Positions 17,499 to 28,370 are shown, numbered from the stretch's first letter. The stretch is DNA of 64,000 nt from Teichococcus aerophilus (GCF_014490485.1 NZ_JACTVA010000012.1:31239-95238); one strand, 5' to 3'. Translations and numbers: made by a program. Notes: a model not told the origin generated them from the letters alone.

Positions 17499-18298
17499 GC
17501 GCCTGGCGCTGGCTGCCCCGCATCCTGCTGCTGGTGCTCTTCGCCGGCTTCATCTTCGGCCCGGTGGCGAACCTGCTGCTGTGGAGCGTGGCCGAGTCCT
17601 GGTACTGGCCCAACCGGCTGCCCAGCCAGTATGGCTTCCGCTATTGGGAACGCGTGTTCCGGCCGGAAGGCCAGGCCATGGAGAGCCTCGGCCTTTCCAT
17701 CTGGATCGCGGCGCTGGCCACGCTGGCCTGCATGGCCGTGGCCATCCCGGCGGCCTGGGCCCTGGCGCGCGCCCGGCTGCCGATGCGCGGGTTGATTCTG
17801 CTGCTGTTCCTGCTGCCGCAGGCATTTCCCAACATGCCTGTCTATATCAACATCGCCCGCGTTTTCTTCTCGCTGGGGCTGAACGGTACCGTGCTCGGCG
17901 TCGTGCTGGTGCATGCGGCGCATGGGTTGGTCTACGCCGTCTGGATCGCCGCCGCCGCCTTCGCGGCGGTGGAGGACGATGCGGTCCTGGCCGCGCGCAA
18001 CATGGGTGCCGGCGCGCTGACCGCCTTCCGCACCGTGACCCTGCCGCTGGCCGCGCCGGGCATCGCCGCCAGCGCCATCTTCGTCTTCCTGGAATCGCTC
18101 GACGAATTCACCGCGTCGTTCTTCGTCGGCGCGCCGGATGTGCGGACGCTGCCCTTGCTGCTCTACTCGGCGGCGGCCGGTGGCAACATGCAGGTAGCGG
18201 CGATCACCGCGCTGATCCTGTTGGTGCCCAGCATCGTCTTCATGGCCGTGGTGCAGCGCTTTCTACGCGCCGACGTACTGGCCGGGGTGGGCAAGTAG
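17495..18298 (+). CDS. ABC importer permease 2
   Basis: The 267-aa second permease has about six membrane helices, starting at LLLVLFAGFIFGPVANLLL. Its coupling loop reads LAARNMGAGALTAFRTVTLP. It completes the ATPase, binding protein, permease, permease operon. The FLESLDEFTASFF segment is typical of PotC-like permeases. Confidence 0.9.
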   Translation: MSAWRWLPRILLLVLFAGFIFGPVANLLLWSVAESWYWPNRLPSQYGFRYWERVFRPEGQAMESLGLSIWIAALATLACMAVAIPAAWALARARLPMRGLILLLFLLPQAFPNMPVYINIARVFFSLGLNGTVLGVVLVHAAHGLVYAVWIAAAAFAAVEDDAVLAARNMGAGALTAFRTVTLPLAAPGIAASAIFVFLESLDEFTASFFVGAPDVRTLPLLLYSAAAGGNMQVAAITALILLVPSIVFMAVVQRFLRADVLAGVGK

Positions 18299-18467
18299 CC
18301 CAGGTGGCGGGCGGCCTGTCGCCAGCCACGTCACGGCACTCCCGGTGATGGCGTGGTGCCACAGGGTGGCTTGGATGTCGGGCAGGGGGGAACGTGCGTC
18401 CCGTTCCACGGCCGGCATGGAGACTGGCGAAGGCTGACGGGCCCGAAGCCGCGCCTCCGCCTATCCT

Positions 18468-18505
18468 GCAGCGAAAAAGAGTCGGGGAATTCCTTCCCCG
18501 GCCTT
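18468..18505. repeat. Half of a type A/B element, copy 4 (right arm only)
   Basis: Only the right arm remains: GCAGCGAAAAAGAGTC, then GGGGAATTCCTTCCCC and GGCCTT. It ends 2 bp before the stop of pgi, between convergent genes. The A-rich stretch on its left supplies a T-tract for leftward transcripts, so it can serve as the pgi terminator. Confidence 0.7.
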
Positions 18506-18507
18506 CC

Positions 18508-20169
18508 TCAATCATCCAGCCCTTGCCAGGCGCGGATCAAACCGATCAGTCCGACGGTCGAGGAATCATGTGCGCCGACGCGCCCTTCCGGCATCAGTTC
18601 TGGCAGGATGGAGGTGGACAGCTGCTTGCCCAGTTCCACGCCCCACTGGTCGAAGGCGTCGATGTCCCACAACGCGCCCAGGCAGAACACCTTGTGCTCG
18701 TACAGCGCCACCAGCTGGCCCAGCGTATGGGCATCCAGCCGCGGCAGCAGCAGGGTGGTGCTGGGGCGGTCGCCGGGGAAGACGCGGTGCGGCAGCAGGC
18801 GCTCCACCTCGTCCGGCGCGGTGCCGGCGGCGGTCATCTCCGCCCGCACCTCGTCGGCGGAGCGGCCGCGCAGCAGTGCCTCCGCCTGCGCCAGGCCGTT
18901 GGCCAGCAGCAGCCGGTGGTTGGCGGCGTAAGGGTGGCTGGGATTGGCGATCAGCACGAAATCCGCCGGCACGGGCGTGGTGCCCTGGTGCAGCAACTGC
19001 ATGAAGGAATGCTGCGCGTTGGTGCCTGGCTCGCCGAACAGGACCGGGCCGGTCAGGCGCGGCACCGGCTGGCCGCCGCGCGTGGTGCGCTTGCCCAGGC
19101 TCTCCATCTCCAACTGCTGCAGATGCGCCGGGAAGCGGGAGAGGCGGTGGTCGTAGGGCAGGATGGCGTGGTTGTCGAAGCCGAAGCCGTTGACGTGCCA
19201 CACCGTCGTCAGCGCCAACAGCAGCGGCAGGTTGCGCTCGGCCGGGGCTTCCAGGAAGTGCTCGTCCATGGCGCGGGCGCCGGCGAGGAGCTGCTCGAAA
19301 TCATCCCAGCCGCAGCCGAGGGCGATGGAGAGCCCGATGGCCGACCACAGGGAGAAGCGGCCGCCAACCCAGTCCTTGAAGCCGAAGACGCGATCGGCCG
19401 GCACGCCGAACTCGGCGGTGGCCTTGTGGTTGGTGGAAAGCGCGACGAGGTGCTGGCGCATCCCGTCATTACCCAGCGTCTGCTCCAGCCAGCCGCGCAC
19501 CACGCGCGCATTGGCCATCGTCTCCGCCGTCGTGAAGGTTTTGGAGGCGATGAGGACCAGCGTGCGCGCCGGGTTCAGCCGCGGGCGGATCAGCTCCCAG
19601 TTATGCGCATCCGCATTGGCCAGGTAGAGCGGCCGCATCGGCGAGGCCTCGTGCCACAGCGCGCGGGTCGCCATGAAGGGGCCGAGATCGGAACCGCCGA
19701 TACCGATATTGATAACGTCGGTGAAGGTCTCGCCGGTGGAACTGCGGATGTCGCCCGCATGCACGGCACGGACAAACTGCTCCATCGCCGCCAGGGTCTG
19801 CTCGACCTCCTCGCCCACCGGCTCGAACCCGCCATCGTTGCGGCGGGCCTGGAAGCCGGCAGTGGCGGGGGCGCGCAACGCCATGTGCAGGACAGCGCGC
19901 CGCTCGGTGTTGTTGACCTGCTCGCCGGCCGCCATGGCGTCACGGTCGGGCAGCACCTCCATGGCCTTCGCCACGTCCTGCAGCGCCTGCATGGCGGCGT
20001 CGTCGATCGCGGTCTTGGAGAGGTCGAGCAGGATGTCGCAGGCCTGCCAGTGGAACTTCTCGAAGCGGTCCGCATCGCGCGAGAACAGGGAGCCGATGGC
20101 GGCAGCGCCCGGCCGTTGGGCCAGGGCGGCAAGGCGGCTCCAGGCAGCGTCACGCGGGCTCGGCATCAT
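18508..20169 (-). CDS. pgi: Glucose-6-phosphate isomerase
   Basis: The 553-aa cytosolic enzyme interconverts glucose-6-P and fructose-6-P. Family signatures are visible: INIGIGGSDLGPFMATRAL, SKTFTTAETMANA, FGFKDWVGGRFSLWSAIGLS, GEPGTNAQHSFMQLLHQGT and the C-terminal DQWGVELGKQLS. Length is normal for the proteobacterial type. It is last in a leftward series of housekeeping genes, but a 190-bp gap separates it from the M16 pair, so it may have its own promoter. Confidence 0.97.
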   Translation of the reverse strand: MMPSPRDAAWSRLAALAQRPGAAAIGSLFSRDADRFEKFHWQACDILLDLSKTAIDDAAMQALQDVAKAMEVLPDRDAMAAGEQVNNTERRAVLHMALRAPATAGFQARRNDGGFEPVGEEVEQTLAAMEQFVRAVHAGDIRSSTGETFTDVINIGIGGSDLGPFMATRALWHEASPMRPLYLANADAHNWELIRPRLNPARTLVLIASKTFTTAETMANARVVRGWLEQTLGNDGMRQHLVALSTNHKATAEFGVPADRVFGFKDWVGGRFSLWSAIGLSIALGCGWDDFEQLLAGARAMDEHFLEAPAERNLPLLLALTTVWHVNGFGFDNHAILPYDHRLSRFPAHLQQLEMESLGKRTTRGGQPVPRLTGPVLFGEPGTNAQHSFMQLLHQGTTPVPADFVLIANPSHPYAANHRLLLANGLAQAEALLRGRSADEVRAEMTAAGTAPDEVERLLPHRVFPGDRPSTTLLLPRLDAHTLGQLVALYEHKVFCLGALWDIDAFDQWGVELGKQLSTSILPELMPEGRVGAHDSSTVGLIGLIRAWQGLDD

Positions 20170-20359
20170 ACGTCATCCTGGATGGTCCGCCGCGCGGAAG
20201 GCGGCGGGAGGAGAATCACGCAGGGCTCGCCCCCTGCGTTCGTGACTGATTCTCTACCCCGATTCCGTGCCGCTGTCACAGTGGGCCGGCAGGCCGCCGC
20301 GCAGCCGAATCGCACAGGCGAACAACGGGGTGGAGCGCGAGCCCCGCCCCATCCCGCGC

Positions 20360-21619
20360 CTACAGCCCTTCCGGCTGCCCGGCGATCGTCATGGCCAGCG
20401 TATCCGGCACCAGCAGGCGCCTGGCCGCCGCCGCCGCCTTGTCCCGCCCGATGGCGCGCAGGCGTTCCGGCCGGCGCTCCAGCCAGTCCAGCGGCCGGTT
20501 GTTGCGGCGCATGGCCAGCAGCGTGCTGGAGATGCGGCGGCTGTCGGTGAATTGCAGCGGCTGGCTGCCGGTCAGGAAGGAAATGGCCTCGTCCATCTCC
20601 TCCTGCGTCGGGCCGCCATCCGCCATCCGCTTCCACTCGGCGCGCAGCACGCTCAGCGCTTCCGCCGTCTTGGCATTGGCCGTGGCGGCGGAGCCGACCA
20701 GCACGCCGCCGCCGAACATGGAATCCAGCCCGGCATAGATGCCGTAGGTCAGCCCACGTTCCTCGCGGATGGATTTCATCAGGCGGGAGCTGAAGCCGCC
20801 GCCGGAGAAGATGCGCAGCACCACCTGCGCGGTCTCCCATTCCGGGTCCGTCACCGGCAGGCCCTGCTGGCCGAACAGGACCGTGGACTGGGAGGCAGCG
20901 ACCGGCACCACCTGGGTGCCGAAGGCAGTGAAATCGGGCAGCTTCGGCAGGGTGGGCGGCGTGCCTTGCGGCAGGGTGCCGAACAGCTCCGGCAGCATTG
21001 ACGCCACCTGCTGCGCCGTGATGGCACCGCTGATGCCGACCAGCAGCCCGCCCCGGTGGATCTGGCGGGCCAGGATCTCCCGCATGCCGTCCACCGTCAC
21101 GGTGGCCAGGCTCTCGGCGGTGCCGTTGGCGGGGCGGCCGGCGGGGTGGTTAGGGAAGGCGGCGGCCCAGAAGGCGCGGGACGCACGGCCACGCGGTCCT
21201 TCCAGCGACTGGCGGGCGCCGGCGATGGCGCGGGCACGGATGCGGCGCACCGCTTCCTCGTCGAAGCGCGGCGCCGTCATCGCCAGCCGGGCGAGTTCGA
21301 TGGCCTTGGGCAGCGCCGGCAGCAGGGCGCGAAAGCCGCCATCGAAGCCATCACGGTCGACGCTGAAGCTGAGGCCGACCGCTTCGTCCCGCGCCGCATC
21401 GGCGAAGGCCAGGGCATCCAGCGTGCCGGCACCCTCGGTGAGCAGGGAGGCCGCCATGGACGCGGTGCCCTCGGCCCCCGCAGGGTCCAGCGCCGCGCCG
21501 CCATCCCAGCCCCAGGAGACGGAGACCACGGGGACGGAATGGTCCTCGGCCAGCCAGGCGGTGATGCCGCCAGCCTCGACGACCTGGATGGGCATGGAGA
21601 AACCCGGGATGTCGCTCAT
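20360..21619 (-). CDS. M16 peptidase-like protein, non-catalytic subunit
   Basis: The 419-aa protein has the two-half M16 (pitrilysin) fold, but the HxxEH zinc motif is missing at the expected place (TASMAASLLTEG). The C-terminal half keeps the R/Y-type segment EERGLTYGIYAG. Bacterial M16B proteases act as heterodimers of one zinc-bearing and one such substrate-binding subunit. The start overlaps the stop of the catalytic partner by ATGA, which fits assembly of a pair. No signal peptide is seen, unlike its partner. Confidence 0.88.
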   Translation of the reverse strand: MSDIPGFSMPIQVVEAGGITAWLAEDHSVPVVSVSWGWDGGAALDPAGAEGTASMAASLLTEGAGTLDALAFADAARDEAVGLSFSVDRDGFDGGFRALLPALPKAIELARLAMTAPRFDEEAVRRIRARAIAGARQSLEGPRGRASRAFWAAAFPNHPAGRPANGTAESLATVTVDGMREILARQIHRGGLLVGISGAITAQQVASMLPELFGTLPQGTPPTLPKLPDFTAFGTQVVPVAASQSTVLFGQQGLPVTDPEWETAQVVLRIFSGGGFSSRLMKSIREERGLTYGIYAGLDSMFGGGVLVGSAATANAKTAEALSVLRAEWKRMADGGPTQEEMDEAISFLTGSQPLQFTDSRRISSTLLAMRRNNRPLDWLERRPERLRAIGRDKAAAAARRLLVPDTLAMTIAGQPEGL

Positions 21620-23028
21620 GCGCCGCCCACTCCCTCTGGAAGCAGCCAGCCGGTCATGCCGGGGCGGGAGAGTACGGCACGGGCCGCGGCCTCCACCTGG
21701 CCGCGCGTCACGGCGCGGATGCGGGCGGGCCAGTACTCGATGGCGTCCAGTTGCAAGCCGACGGCCAGGGCACTGCCCAGGATACGCGGCGCGGTGCCCA
21801 GGCTGTCCAGCGTCAGCAGCGCGCCGGCGGTCAGCTGGCGGATGGAGCGGGCGACCTCCTCCTCGGTCACGCCCTGGTCGAGCAGGGTGGAGAGGGTGGC
21901 CTCCAGCGCCGCTTCCAGGCGGGGCGGAGCGGTGTCGCGCAGCGGCGTCACCTGGATCTCGAAATTGCCGGTGCCGACCGAGTCGCCGTCATAGCCACAG
22001 CCGGCGGAGACGGCGAGGCCGCCCCGCACCAGCGCGTTGTGCAGGCGGGAGCCCTGGCCGCCGCCCAGCAGGTGGGCCAGCACTTCCAGCGCGTAGGCAT
22101 GGCGGCTCTCGGCACCGCCGGAGATCAGGCTGGGGGCCACCCAGCCGCGCAGGAAGGCGGCTTCCTGCACCTGGGCGTCGTGCTTCACCAGCCGGGCTTC
22201 CAGCGGCGTGGCCGGCGCGAGCGCCCGGCCGCGGGAGACATCGGTAAAGGCGGCGCCGCGGGAGGCGATGCCGCCGTATTCCTGCTCCACTACCTTGGCC
22301 AACTCGTCGCGGGAGACGGCGCCGGCCACCACCAGCGTGGCATTGGCCGGGCTGTAGAAGCGGCCGAAAAAGGCCAGCATGTCATCCCGCGTCAGGCCGG
22401 CGATCTCGTCCGCCCAGCCGATCAGCGGGCGGCCACGCCAGTGCTGGCGGCCCCAGAAGGCGGCGTCGTATTCCTCGCGGAAGCGGCCGCGCGGGGTACT
22501 CTCGGTGCGCTGGCGGCGCTCCTCCAGCACCACCTGCCGCTCCGATTCCAGTTCGGCGGGCGGGAAGAGGGGGCCGGCCATGCGGTCGGCCTCCATCATC
22601 GCGACCAGCGGCAACCGGCTGGCTTCCACATGCTGGTGGTAGGCGGTGACGTCGCGGGACGTATAGGCGTTGTCCTGCCCCCCCTCCATCGCCACGCGGC
22701 GGGAGAAGGCGCCGGAGGGCACCCGTGCGCTGCCCTTGAACATCATGTGTTCCATGAAGTGGGCCAGGCCGGACTTGCCGGCGGGGTCATCCCCGGCGCC
22801 GGCACCGTAATACAGGTACTGGGCCACCACGGGCGCGCGCCGGTTCTCGGCATGCACCACGGCCAGGCCGTTGGGCAGGTGCCACAGGGCGGCGCCGAAC
22901 AGGGGCTTCTCCCCGGGCGGTGGCGTGAAGGGTGCGGGTTGCGCCTGTACCGGCAGGACCGGCAAGGCGCCAAGCGCGGGGAGGGCGGCGGCGGCGGCCA
23001 GCGCGGCGCGGCGGGTCAACGGGGGCAT
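21616..23028 (-). CDS. M16 zinc peptidase, catalytic subunit
   Basis: The 470-aa periplasmic M16B protease is translated from the ATG at 23028, with GGAAGG just upstream. An N-terminal signal (LTRRAALAAAAALPALGAL) has a Tat-like RR pair and ends near VQAQ. The inverted zinc motif HFMEH lies in SGLAHFMEHMMFKG near residue 80, with the downstream glutamate expected in ELESERQVVLEER. It pairs with the inactive partner just downstream. The reading frame is open further upstream, but that part has no family similarity. Confidence 0.9.
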   Translation of the reverse strand: MPPLTRRAALAAAAALPALGALPVLPVQAQPAPFTPPPGEKPLFGAALWHLPNGLAVVHAENRRAPVVAQYLYYGAGAGDDPAGKSGLAHFMEHMMFKGSARVPSGAFSRRVAMEGGQDNAYTSRDVTAYHQHVEASRLPLVAMMEADRMAGPLFPPAELESERQVVLEERRQRTESTPRGRFREEYDAAFWGRQHWRGRPLIGWADEIAGLTRDDMLAFFGRFYSPANATLVVAGAVSRDELAKVVEQEYGGIASRGAAFTDVSRGRALAPATPLEARLVKHDAQVQEAAFLRGWVAPSLISGGAESRHAYALEVLAHLLGGGQGSRLHNALVRGGLAVSAGCGYDGDSVGTGNFEIQVTPLRDTAPPRLEAALEATLSTLLDQGVTEEEVARSIRQLTAGALLTLDSLGTAPRILGSALAVGLQLDAIEYWPARIRAVTRGQVEAAARAVLSRPGMTGWLLPEGVGGA

Positions 23029-23219
23029 GGTGCCTTCCCATGTTGCGTTTTCGGCACCGGGTGCAAGGGCCAAGTCCGTGACTGCGGCCGCTACAAATGT
23101 ATCGGGTGTTACGTCGGCCACCAGTGGCACCACCGGCGCGGGGGCGGGCAGGCCCGCCAAGGCTTCGTCCGGCGGCTCTGGCTGTTGCCTGGGGGCCGCC
23201 GGGCGTCCTGTCATGCCGC

Positions 23220-23795
23220 TCAGAAAATGCTCTCGAACAGGCCCTGGCGGCGGCGCTGGATGATGGCGGTCTCGCCCTGCTCGGTATCGCGGCCAAGGGC
23301 GGCATTCTCGCGCAGGCGCTGTGCTTCGCGCTGCGGGTCCACCACGGTGCCCGGCGGCGGTGCGTCGCGCCAGAACATCAGGCGGTCCACCAGGCTGCGG
23401 TCCGGCTGCTCCAGCCGCAGGCTCTCAGAATCCACCTGGCGGCGGACGGTGTTCGGCACCGCGCCGCCGGCCTGGGCGACAAGGGCGGATTCGCCGGCGG
23501 ACGGCGCGCTCGGCACGCCGACACCGTAGGCGGAGGCCGGGGCGAGGATGGCGGCGCCGGCAGCACCGCCGGTCAGCTCCTGCGGGCGGGCGGCGCCGGG
23601 GCGCGGCACGGGCAGGTCGCTGCCCAGCTGCGGCGGCAGGGAGAGCGGCGCGCGGGTGACCACGCTGAACTCATCCGGCGCATCGCGGGTGAAGCCCAGA
23701 TTGCGCGCCGTATCCTGGCCGCAACCGGCCAGCAGTGGCAGGACAAGCAGGGAGAGGGCGGCGGCACGCGCCGCGATGCGGTTGGGCTGCGTCAT
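23220..23795 (-). CDS. DUF3035 lipoprotein
   Basis: The 191-aa lipoprotein has a clear lipobox, LPLLAGC, with Cys25 as the lipidated residue. The mature part starts with the DUF3035 core APDEFSVVTRAPLSLPP. Function is unknown. The family is typical of alphaproteobacteria and is often found beside lspA and M16 peptidases, as here. Its ATG overlaps the TGA of lspA, the signal peptidase that would process it. Confidence 0.88.
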   Translation of the reverse strand: MTQPNRIAARAAALSLLVLPLLAGCGQDTARNLGFTRDAPDEFSVVTRAPLSLPPQLGSDLPVPRPGAARPQELTGGAAGAAILAPASAYGVGVPSAPSAGESALVAQAGGAVPNTVRRQVDSESLRLEQPDRSLVDRLMFWRDAPPPGTVVDPQREAQRLRENAALGRDTEQGETAIIQRRRQGLFESIF

Positions 23796-24289
23796 GGCGC
23801 TTCCTTACTCGTCGTTTTGGGCTGGAACAAGGCATCCGCCATCAGGGCCAGCACGCCCAGCACGATGGCGGCATCGGCGACGTTGAACACATACCAGTGC
23901 CAGCCGGCGAACCAGGTGTCGATGAAGTCCACCACCGCGCCGAAGCGCAGCCGGTCGATGACATTGCCGATGGCGCCGCCGATCACCGCCCCCAGCGCCA
24001 CCGTGGTCAGCCGGTTATGGGCGCGGGACAGCCAGCGGACCAGGAAGCCCACCACCGCCAGCGCCAGCAGGGCCAGCATCACCCGGTGCCAGGGCGCATC
24101 CCCCGCCAGCAGGCCGAAGGTGACGCCACGGTTCCACACCATGGCGAAATCCATGCCGACCACGCCCCAATCCACCAGCGGCACCCGGCCGAGCTCCGGC
24201 AGGCGCAGCCCTTCCAGGATCCACCACTTGGAGAGCTGGTCCACCACCAGCACGCCAGCGGCGATGCCAAGGCCCTGCTTCAGGCTCAT
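23792..24289 (-). CDS. lspA: Lipoprotein signal peptidase (signal peptidase II)
   Basis: The 165-aa integral membrane aspartyl protease cleaves prolipoproteins at the lipidated cysteine. There are four membrane helices, with catalytic aspartates expected in [18 protein letters not shown] and FNVADAAI. It overlaps ileS upstream and the DUF3035 lipoprotein gene downstream by 4 bp each, giving a tight ileS-lspA-lipoprotein unit. Confidence 0.95.
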   Translation of the reverse strand: MSLKQGLGIAAGVLVVDQLSKWWILEGLRLPELGRVPLVDWGVVGMDFAMVWNRGVTFGLLAGDAPWHRVMLALLALAVVGFLVRWLSRAHNRLTTVALGAVIGGAIGNVIDRLRFGAVVDFIDTWFAGWHWYVFNVADAAIVLGVLALMADALFQPKTTSKEAP

Positions 24290-27132
24290 GCGCCTTCCAC
24301 CACGCCCTCGCAGCGGAGGCAGAGGGTGGGGTGACTTGCGGAGCGCCCGACCTCGGGCAGCACGCGCCAGCAGCGCTCGCATTTATGCCCGGCGGCGGGG
24401 GCGAAGACGGTCGCGACGCCGGGGACGCCCTCCACCGTGAAGGCATCGGCCGGAGCGTCCGTGCCCACGAGGTCCAGGCCGGAGGTGATGCACAGCTCCG
24501 CCCAGACTTCCGGCGGCAGCAGGTCGAGCTCGGAGGGCGGCAGGTGCAGCGCCGGGGCTGCCTGCAGGGAAGAGCCGATGACGCCGCCCGCCCGCGCCTT
24601 CTCCAGTGCGCCGGTCACCACGCGGCGGATGTCCCGCACCTTGGCCCACTTGGCGGCCAGCGCGTCGTCGCGCCAGTCGGCCGGGATCTCGGGGAACAGC
24701 TGCAGATGGATGCTGTCCTGCGCGTCGGGGAAGCGGGCCTGCCAGGCTTCCTCGGCGGTGAAGGGCATCACGGGGGCCAGCCAGGCGGTCAGGCAGCGGT
24801 GCAGCGCAGCCAGCACGGTGCGGGCGGCACGGCGGCGCGGGCTGCCCTTGGCATCGCAGTACAGGCTGTCCTTCCGCACGTCGAAGTAGAAGGCGGAGAG
24901 GTCGGTGGCGCAGAAGGCGTGGATCTCGGGGTACACCCCGTTCCAGTCGTAATCCTTCACGGCGCGGCGGATGCGGGTGTCCAGCTCGCTCAGCCGGTGC
25001 AGCACCCAGCGCTCCAGCTCCGGCAACATGCCGGGGGGGAGGATCTCCTCGTCCTGGAAGCCATCGAGGTTGCCCAGCAGCCAGCGCAGCGTGTTGCGCA
25101 GGCGGCGGTACAGTTCGGCCTGCTGCGCCAGGATGCCCTTGCCGATGCGCAGGTCGTCGGCGGTATCCGAATTCATCACCCACAGGCGCAGGATGTCCGC
25201 ACCGTACTGCTTGGTGACTTCCTGCGGCGCGACGACGTTGCCCAGCGACTTGGACATCTTCCGCCCGGTCTCGTCCAGGACGAAGCCGTGGGTCAAAATG
25301 GCCTTGAAGGGCGGCACGCCGCGGGTGCCAACGCTCTCCAGCAGCGAGGAGTGGAACCAGCCGCGATGCTGGTCCGAGCCTTCCAGGTACAGGTCGGCCG
25401 GGAAGGTCAGGTCCCGCTCCGGCGTCAGGGTGAAGGCGTGGGTGGAGCCGGATTCGAACCAGACGTCGACGACGTCCATCACCTGTTCGTAGTCATCCGG
25501 GTTGCGGTCATTGCCCAGGAAGCGCTGGGCGGCGCCGGGCTTGTACCAGGCGTCGGCGCCTTCCTCGCGGAAGGCATGCGTCACCCGCTCCATGATGGCG
25601 GGGTCGCGCAGGGGCTCGCCGCTGTGCTTGTCGACGAAGATGGCGATGGGCACGCCCCAGGCGCGCTGGCGGCTGATGCACCAGTCCGGCCGGCCGGCGA
25701 TCATGCTGCCGATGCGGTTGCGCCCCTGGTCCGGCACGAAATGCGTTTTCGCCAGTGCATCCAGCGCTTTCGTCCGGATCTGGTTCGCATCGTCCATCGC
25801 GATGAACCATTGCGGCGTGGCGCGATAGATTACCGGCTTCTTGGACCGCCAGGAATGCGGGTAGCTATGGGTAATAAAACCCTTGCCGGACAGCTTGCCC
25901 ATCTCGGTCAGCGCGGCCCAGACGGGCTCATGCGCCTTGAAGACATGGATGCCAGTGAAGCCGGGCGCCTGCGTCGTGTAGGTGCCGTCATCCGCCACGC
26001 ATTCCGTGACGGGCAGGCCATGGATGCGGCCGAGCGCGAAGTCGTCCTCGCCATGGGCGGGCGCGATGTGCACGACGCCGGTACCAGCCTCGGTGGTGAC
26101 GAAGTCACCCTCCATCAGCGGTACGTCGAAGCCATAGCCGGGGGCACCGGCCGCCCAGCCGCGCAGCGGGTGCGCGGCGATGGCGCCGGCCAGCTCTGCG
26201 CCCTTGAAGACGCGCTTCACCGTATGGGCGCCGATGCCCACTTCCTTGGCGAAGCCCGGCAGCAGCGCCAGCGCCACGATCAGCGTGCGCCCGGTGGTGA
26301 GGAGGGAGCCTTCCTCGACCCCTTCCACATGCACCAGCGCGTAGTCGATCTCCGCGCCATAGGCGAGGCCGCGATTGGCGGGGATGGTCCAGGGCGTGGT
26401 GGTCCAGATCACCACCTCGGCCCCCACCAGGTCCGGCGAGGCGGCCGAGACGATGGGGAAGTTAGTGAACAGGATGGCGGACTTATGGTCGTGGTACTCG
26501 ACCTCGGCCTCGGCCAGGGCGGTCTTCTCCACCGGGCTCCACATCACCGGGCGCAGGCCGCGATACAGGCTGCCATTCATCAGGAACTTGCCGATCTCGT
26601 CGGCAATCGTCGCCTCGGAGGAGAAGTCCATGGTGACGTAGGGGTTGGCCCAGTCGCCGAACACGCCGAGGCGCTTGAACTCCTCCCGCTGCACGTTCAG
26701 CCAGTGCTGGGCATAGGCGCGACATTCGGCGCGGAATTCCAGGACGGGGACACTGTCCTTGTCCTTGCCCTTGGCGCGGTACTCTTCCTCGACCTTCCAC
26801 TCGATCGGCAGGCCGTGGCAGTCCCAGCCGGGCACGTAGCCGGCGTCGTAGCCCGCCATCTGCGCCGCGCGGTTGATGACGTCCTTCAACGTCTTGTTCA
26901 GCGCGTGGCCGATATGGAGCGGGCCGTTCGCGTAGGGGGGGCCGTCATGCAGCACGAATTTCGGCCGGCCCTTGGAGCGCTCGCGCAGCTCCTGCCACAG
27001 CGCGTTTGCCTGCCACTGCTCCAGCCAGCCCGGTTCGCGCTTCGGCAGGTCGCCCTTCATGGGGAAGGGGGTCTTGGGCAGGAAGACGGTCCCGCGATAG
27101 TCGCGGGCCGGGGCGTCGGAGGCGTCGGTCAT
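24286..27132 (-). CDS. ileS: Isoleucyl-tRNA synthetase
   Basis: The 948-aa class I synthetase charges tRNA-Ile. Visible motifs are [18 protein letters not shown] (HIGH), the editing domain around [27 protein letters not shown] (KMSKS) and a C-terminal zinc finger (CERC and CLRC). The ATG at 27132 starts [20 protein letters not shown], matching the usual N-terminus; the frame is open upstream without similarity. Many bacteria have ribF directly upstream. Here an alpha/beta hydrolase and a repeat element come between. Confidence 0.97.
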   Translation of the reverse strand: MTDASDAPARDYRGTVFLPKTPFPMKGDLPKREPGWLEQWQANALWQELRERSKGRPKFVLHDGPPYANGPLHIGHALNKTLKDVINRAAQMAGYDAGYVPGWDCHGLPIEWKVEEEYRAKGKDKDSVPVLEFRAECRAYAQHWLNVQREEFKRLGVFGDWANPYVTMDFSSEATIADEIGKFLMNGSLYRGLRPVMWSPVEKTALAEAEVEYHDHKSAILFTNFPIVSAASPDLVGAEVVIWTTTPWTIPANRGLAYGAEIDYALVHVEGVEEGSLLTTGRTLIVALALLPGFAKEVGIGAHTVKRVFKGAELAGAIAAHPLRGWAAGAPGYGFDVPLMEGDFVTTEAGTGVVHIAPAHGEDDFALGRIHGLPVTECVADDGTYTTQAPGFTGIHVFKAHEPVWAALTEMGKLSGKGFITHSYPHSWRSKKPVIYRATPQWFIAMDDANQIRTKALDALAKTHFVPDQGRNRIGSMIAGRPDWCISRQRAWGVPIAIFVDKHSGEPLRDPAIMERVTHAFREEGADAWYKPGAAQRFLGNDRNPDDYEQVMDVVDVWFESGSTHAFTLTPERDLTFPADLYLEGSDQHRGWFHSSLLESVGTRGVPPFKAILTHGFVLDETGRKMSKSLGNVVAPQEVTKQYGADILRLWVMNSDTADDLRIGKGILAQQAELYRRLRNTLRWLLGNLDGFQDEEILPPGMLPELERWVLHRLSELDTRIRRAVKDYDWNGVYPEIHAFCATDLSAFYFDVRKDSLYCDAKGSPRRRAARTVLAALHRCLTAWLAPVMPFTAEEAWQARFPDAQDSIHLQLFPEIPADWRDDALAAKWAKVRDIRRVVTGALEKARAGGVIGSSLQAAPALHLPPSELDLLPPEVWAELCITSGLDLVGTDAPADAFTVEGVPGVATVFAPAAGHKCERCWRVLPEVGRSASHPTLCLRCEGVVEGA

Positions 27133-27470
27133 CTGGGGTGTCCATGCCGCCGAGGGGGCGGGCTTCAGGCAGGGAAGGTAAGGCAGCGCGGCAACGGGAT
27201 ACCCGGCCCTCTCGTCAGAGGACCGGGCGGATAATTCGCGCCCCTGCGAGGATTGGCATCTGGACCATGCGCCGGGTTTTGCGACCCAGCGCGGCAAGGG
27301 TCAAGCAGGCTTGTACCGCCGGCCCCCTTCAACGACTCGTTGGTATCTTTATCGATGCCCTCCATTGCCAGGGCGGCACCTTGGTGGCCCCGATGCGCCG
27401 CACGCCCGGCGAGCCGCATTCGCGGCCCGGCCGACGGTGCCGCCCGCAGGTCAGCCTCTCCGGCCCTCCT
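27133..27470. other. Leader/intergenic region upstream of ileS
   Basis: This 338-bp region holds no convincing gene. A strong dyad at 27202-27227 (CCCGGCCCTCT, loop, AGAGGACCGGG) lies about 70 bp before the ileS start and could be a terminator for the upstream hydrolase or a leader structure. I see no T-box-like element. Confidence 0.4.
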
Positions 27471-28370
27471 TCAGGGAGAGCTTCTGCCCTCCGCCAGCGC
27501 CAGCACCGCGTCGGCGAAGGCGGCCGGCGCTTCCTGCGGCAGGTTGTGGCCGATATGCGGCAGCGTCCGCTGCTCAAACCCTCCGGTGAAATGGCGGGCA
27601 TGGCGCTCGCTGCCGGCGGGGCCGGACACGCCGTCGCTGCCGCCATCCAGGCTGATGGTCGGTACGCCGATCGGCGGCTGCACGGCCAACTGGCGCTCGA
27701 TCTGCTCCACCGCCGGGTCGCCCTCCACCAGGCCGAAGCGGTGGCGGTAGGAATGCACCACCACCGCGGCGAAATCCGGGTTGTCGAAGGCCGCGGCGGT
27801 GCGGGCGAAGATCGCGTCGTCGAAGCGCCACTCCGGCGACCACAACCCCCAGAGCAGCCGGCAGAATTCCTGCCGGTGCTGTGCCAGCCCGGCCGCCCCG
27901 CGCTCCCCATGCAGGTAGTACTGGTACCAGGTGCGGAACTCGGCCGCCGGGCTGGCCGGGCGGCTGGCACCGGCGATGTCCTGGATATTATAGCCGCCGC
28001 CGGTGACCAGCCCGCGTACCCGTTGCGGCCACAGCGCCGCCAGGATGCAGGCGGCCCGCCCGCCCCAGTCATACCCGGCCAGTACCGCATCGGGGATGGC
28101 TAGCGCATCCATCAGCGCCAGCAGGTCCGCCGCCAGCGCCGCCTGCTGGCCGGACCGCGGCGTATCCAGCGAGAGAAAGCGCGTCGGCCCATAGCCGCGC
28201 AGCCAGGGCGTGATCACCCGCGCGCCCCTGGCGGCCAGCAAGGGGGCTACCTCGTCATAAGCATGCACGTCGTAGGGAAAGCCGTGCAGCAACAGCACCG
28301 GCCAGCCATCCGGTTCACCTTGCTCACGGTAGGCCACCCGCAGGGCACCGGCTTCGATCTGCTTGAGCAT
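27471..28370 (-). CDS. Alpha/beta hydrolase, epoxide hydrolase/haloalkane dehalogenase-like
   Basis: The 299-aa hydrolase has an aspartate nucleophile in AGYDWGG rather than serine, an oxyanion motif HGFPYD and a catalytic histidine in PHIGHNLPQE. This combination points to epoxide hydrolases or haloalkane/haloacetate dehalogenases. It has no signal peptide. It sits between ileS and ribF, a place with no pathway logic, so it is probably an insertion into an older ribF-ileS arrangement. Confidence 0.87.
   Translation of the reverse strand: MLKQIEAGALRVAYREQGEPDGWPVLLLHGFPYDVHAYDEVAPLLAARGARVITPWLRGYGPTRFLSLDTPRSGQQAALAADLLALMDALAIPDAVLAGYDWGGRAACILAALWPQRVRGLVTGGGYNIQDIAGASRPASPAAEFRTWYQYYLHGERGAAGLAQHRQEFCRLLWGLWSPEWRFDDAIFARTAAAFDNPDFAAVVVHSYRHRFGLVEGDPAVEQIERQLAVQPPIGVPTISLDGGSDGVSGPAGSERHARHFTGGFEQRTLPHIGHNLPQEAPAAFADAVLALAEGRSSP

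Noticed and set aside
24331..27234. 967-codon open frame opposite ileS
   Set aside because: IleRS motifs are all on the minus strand; the plus-strand product has no recognisable domain.
27165..27419. 84-codon minus-strand frame upstream of ileS
   Set aside because: No Shine-Dalgarno, no conserved pattern, and composition like the non-coding leader.
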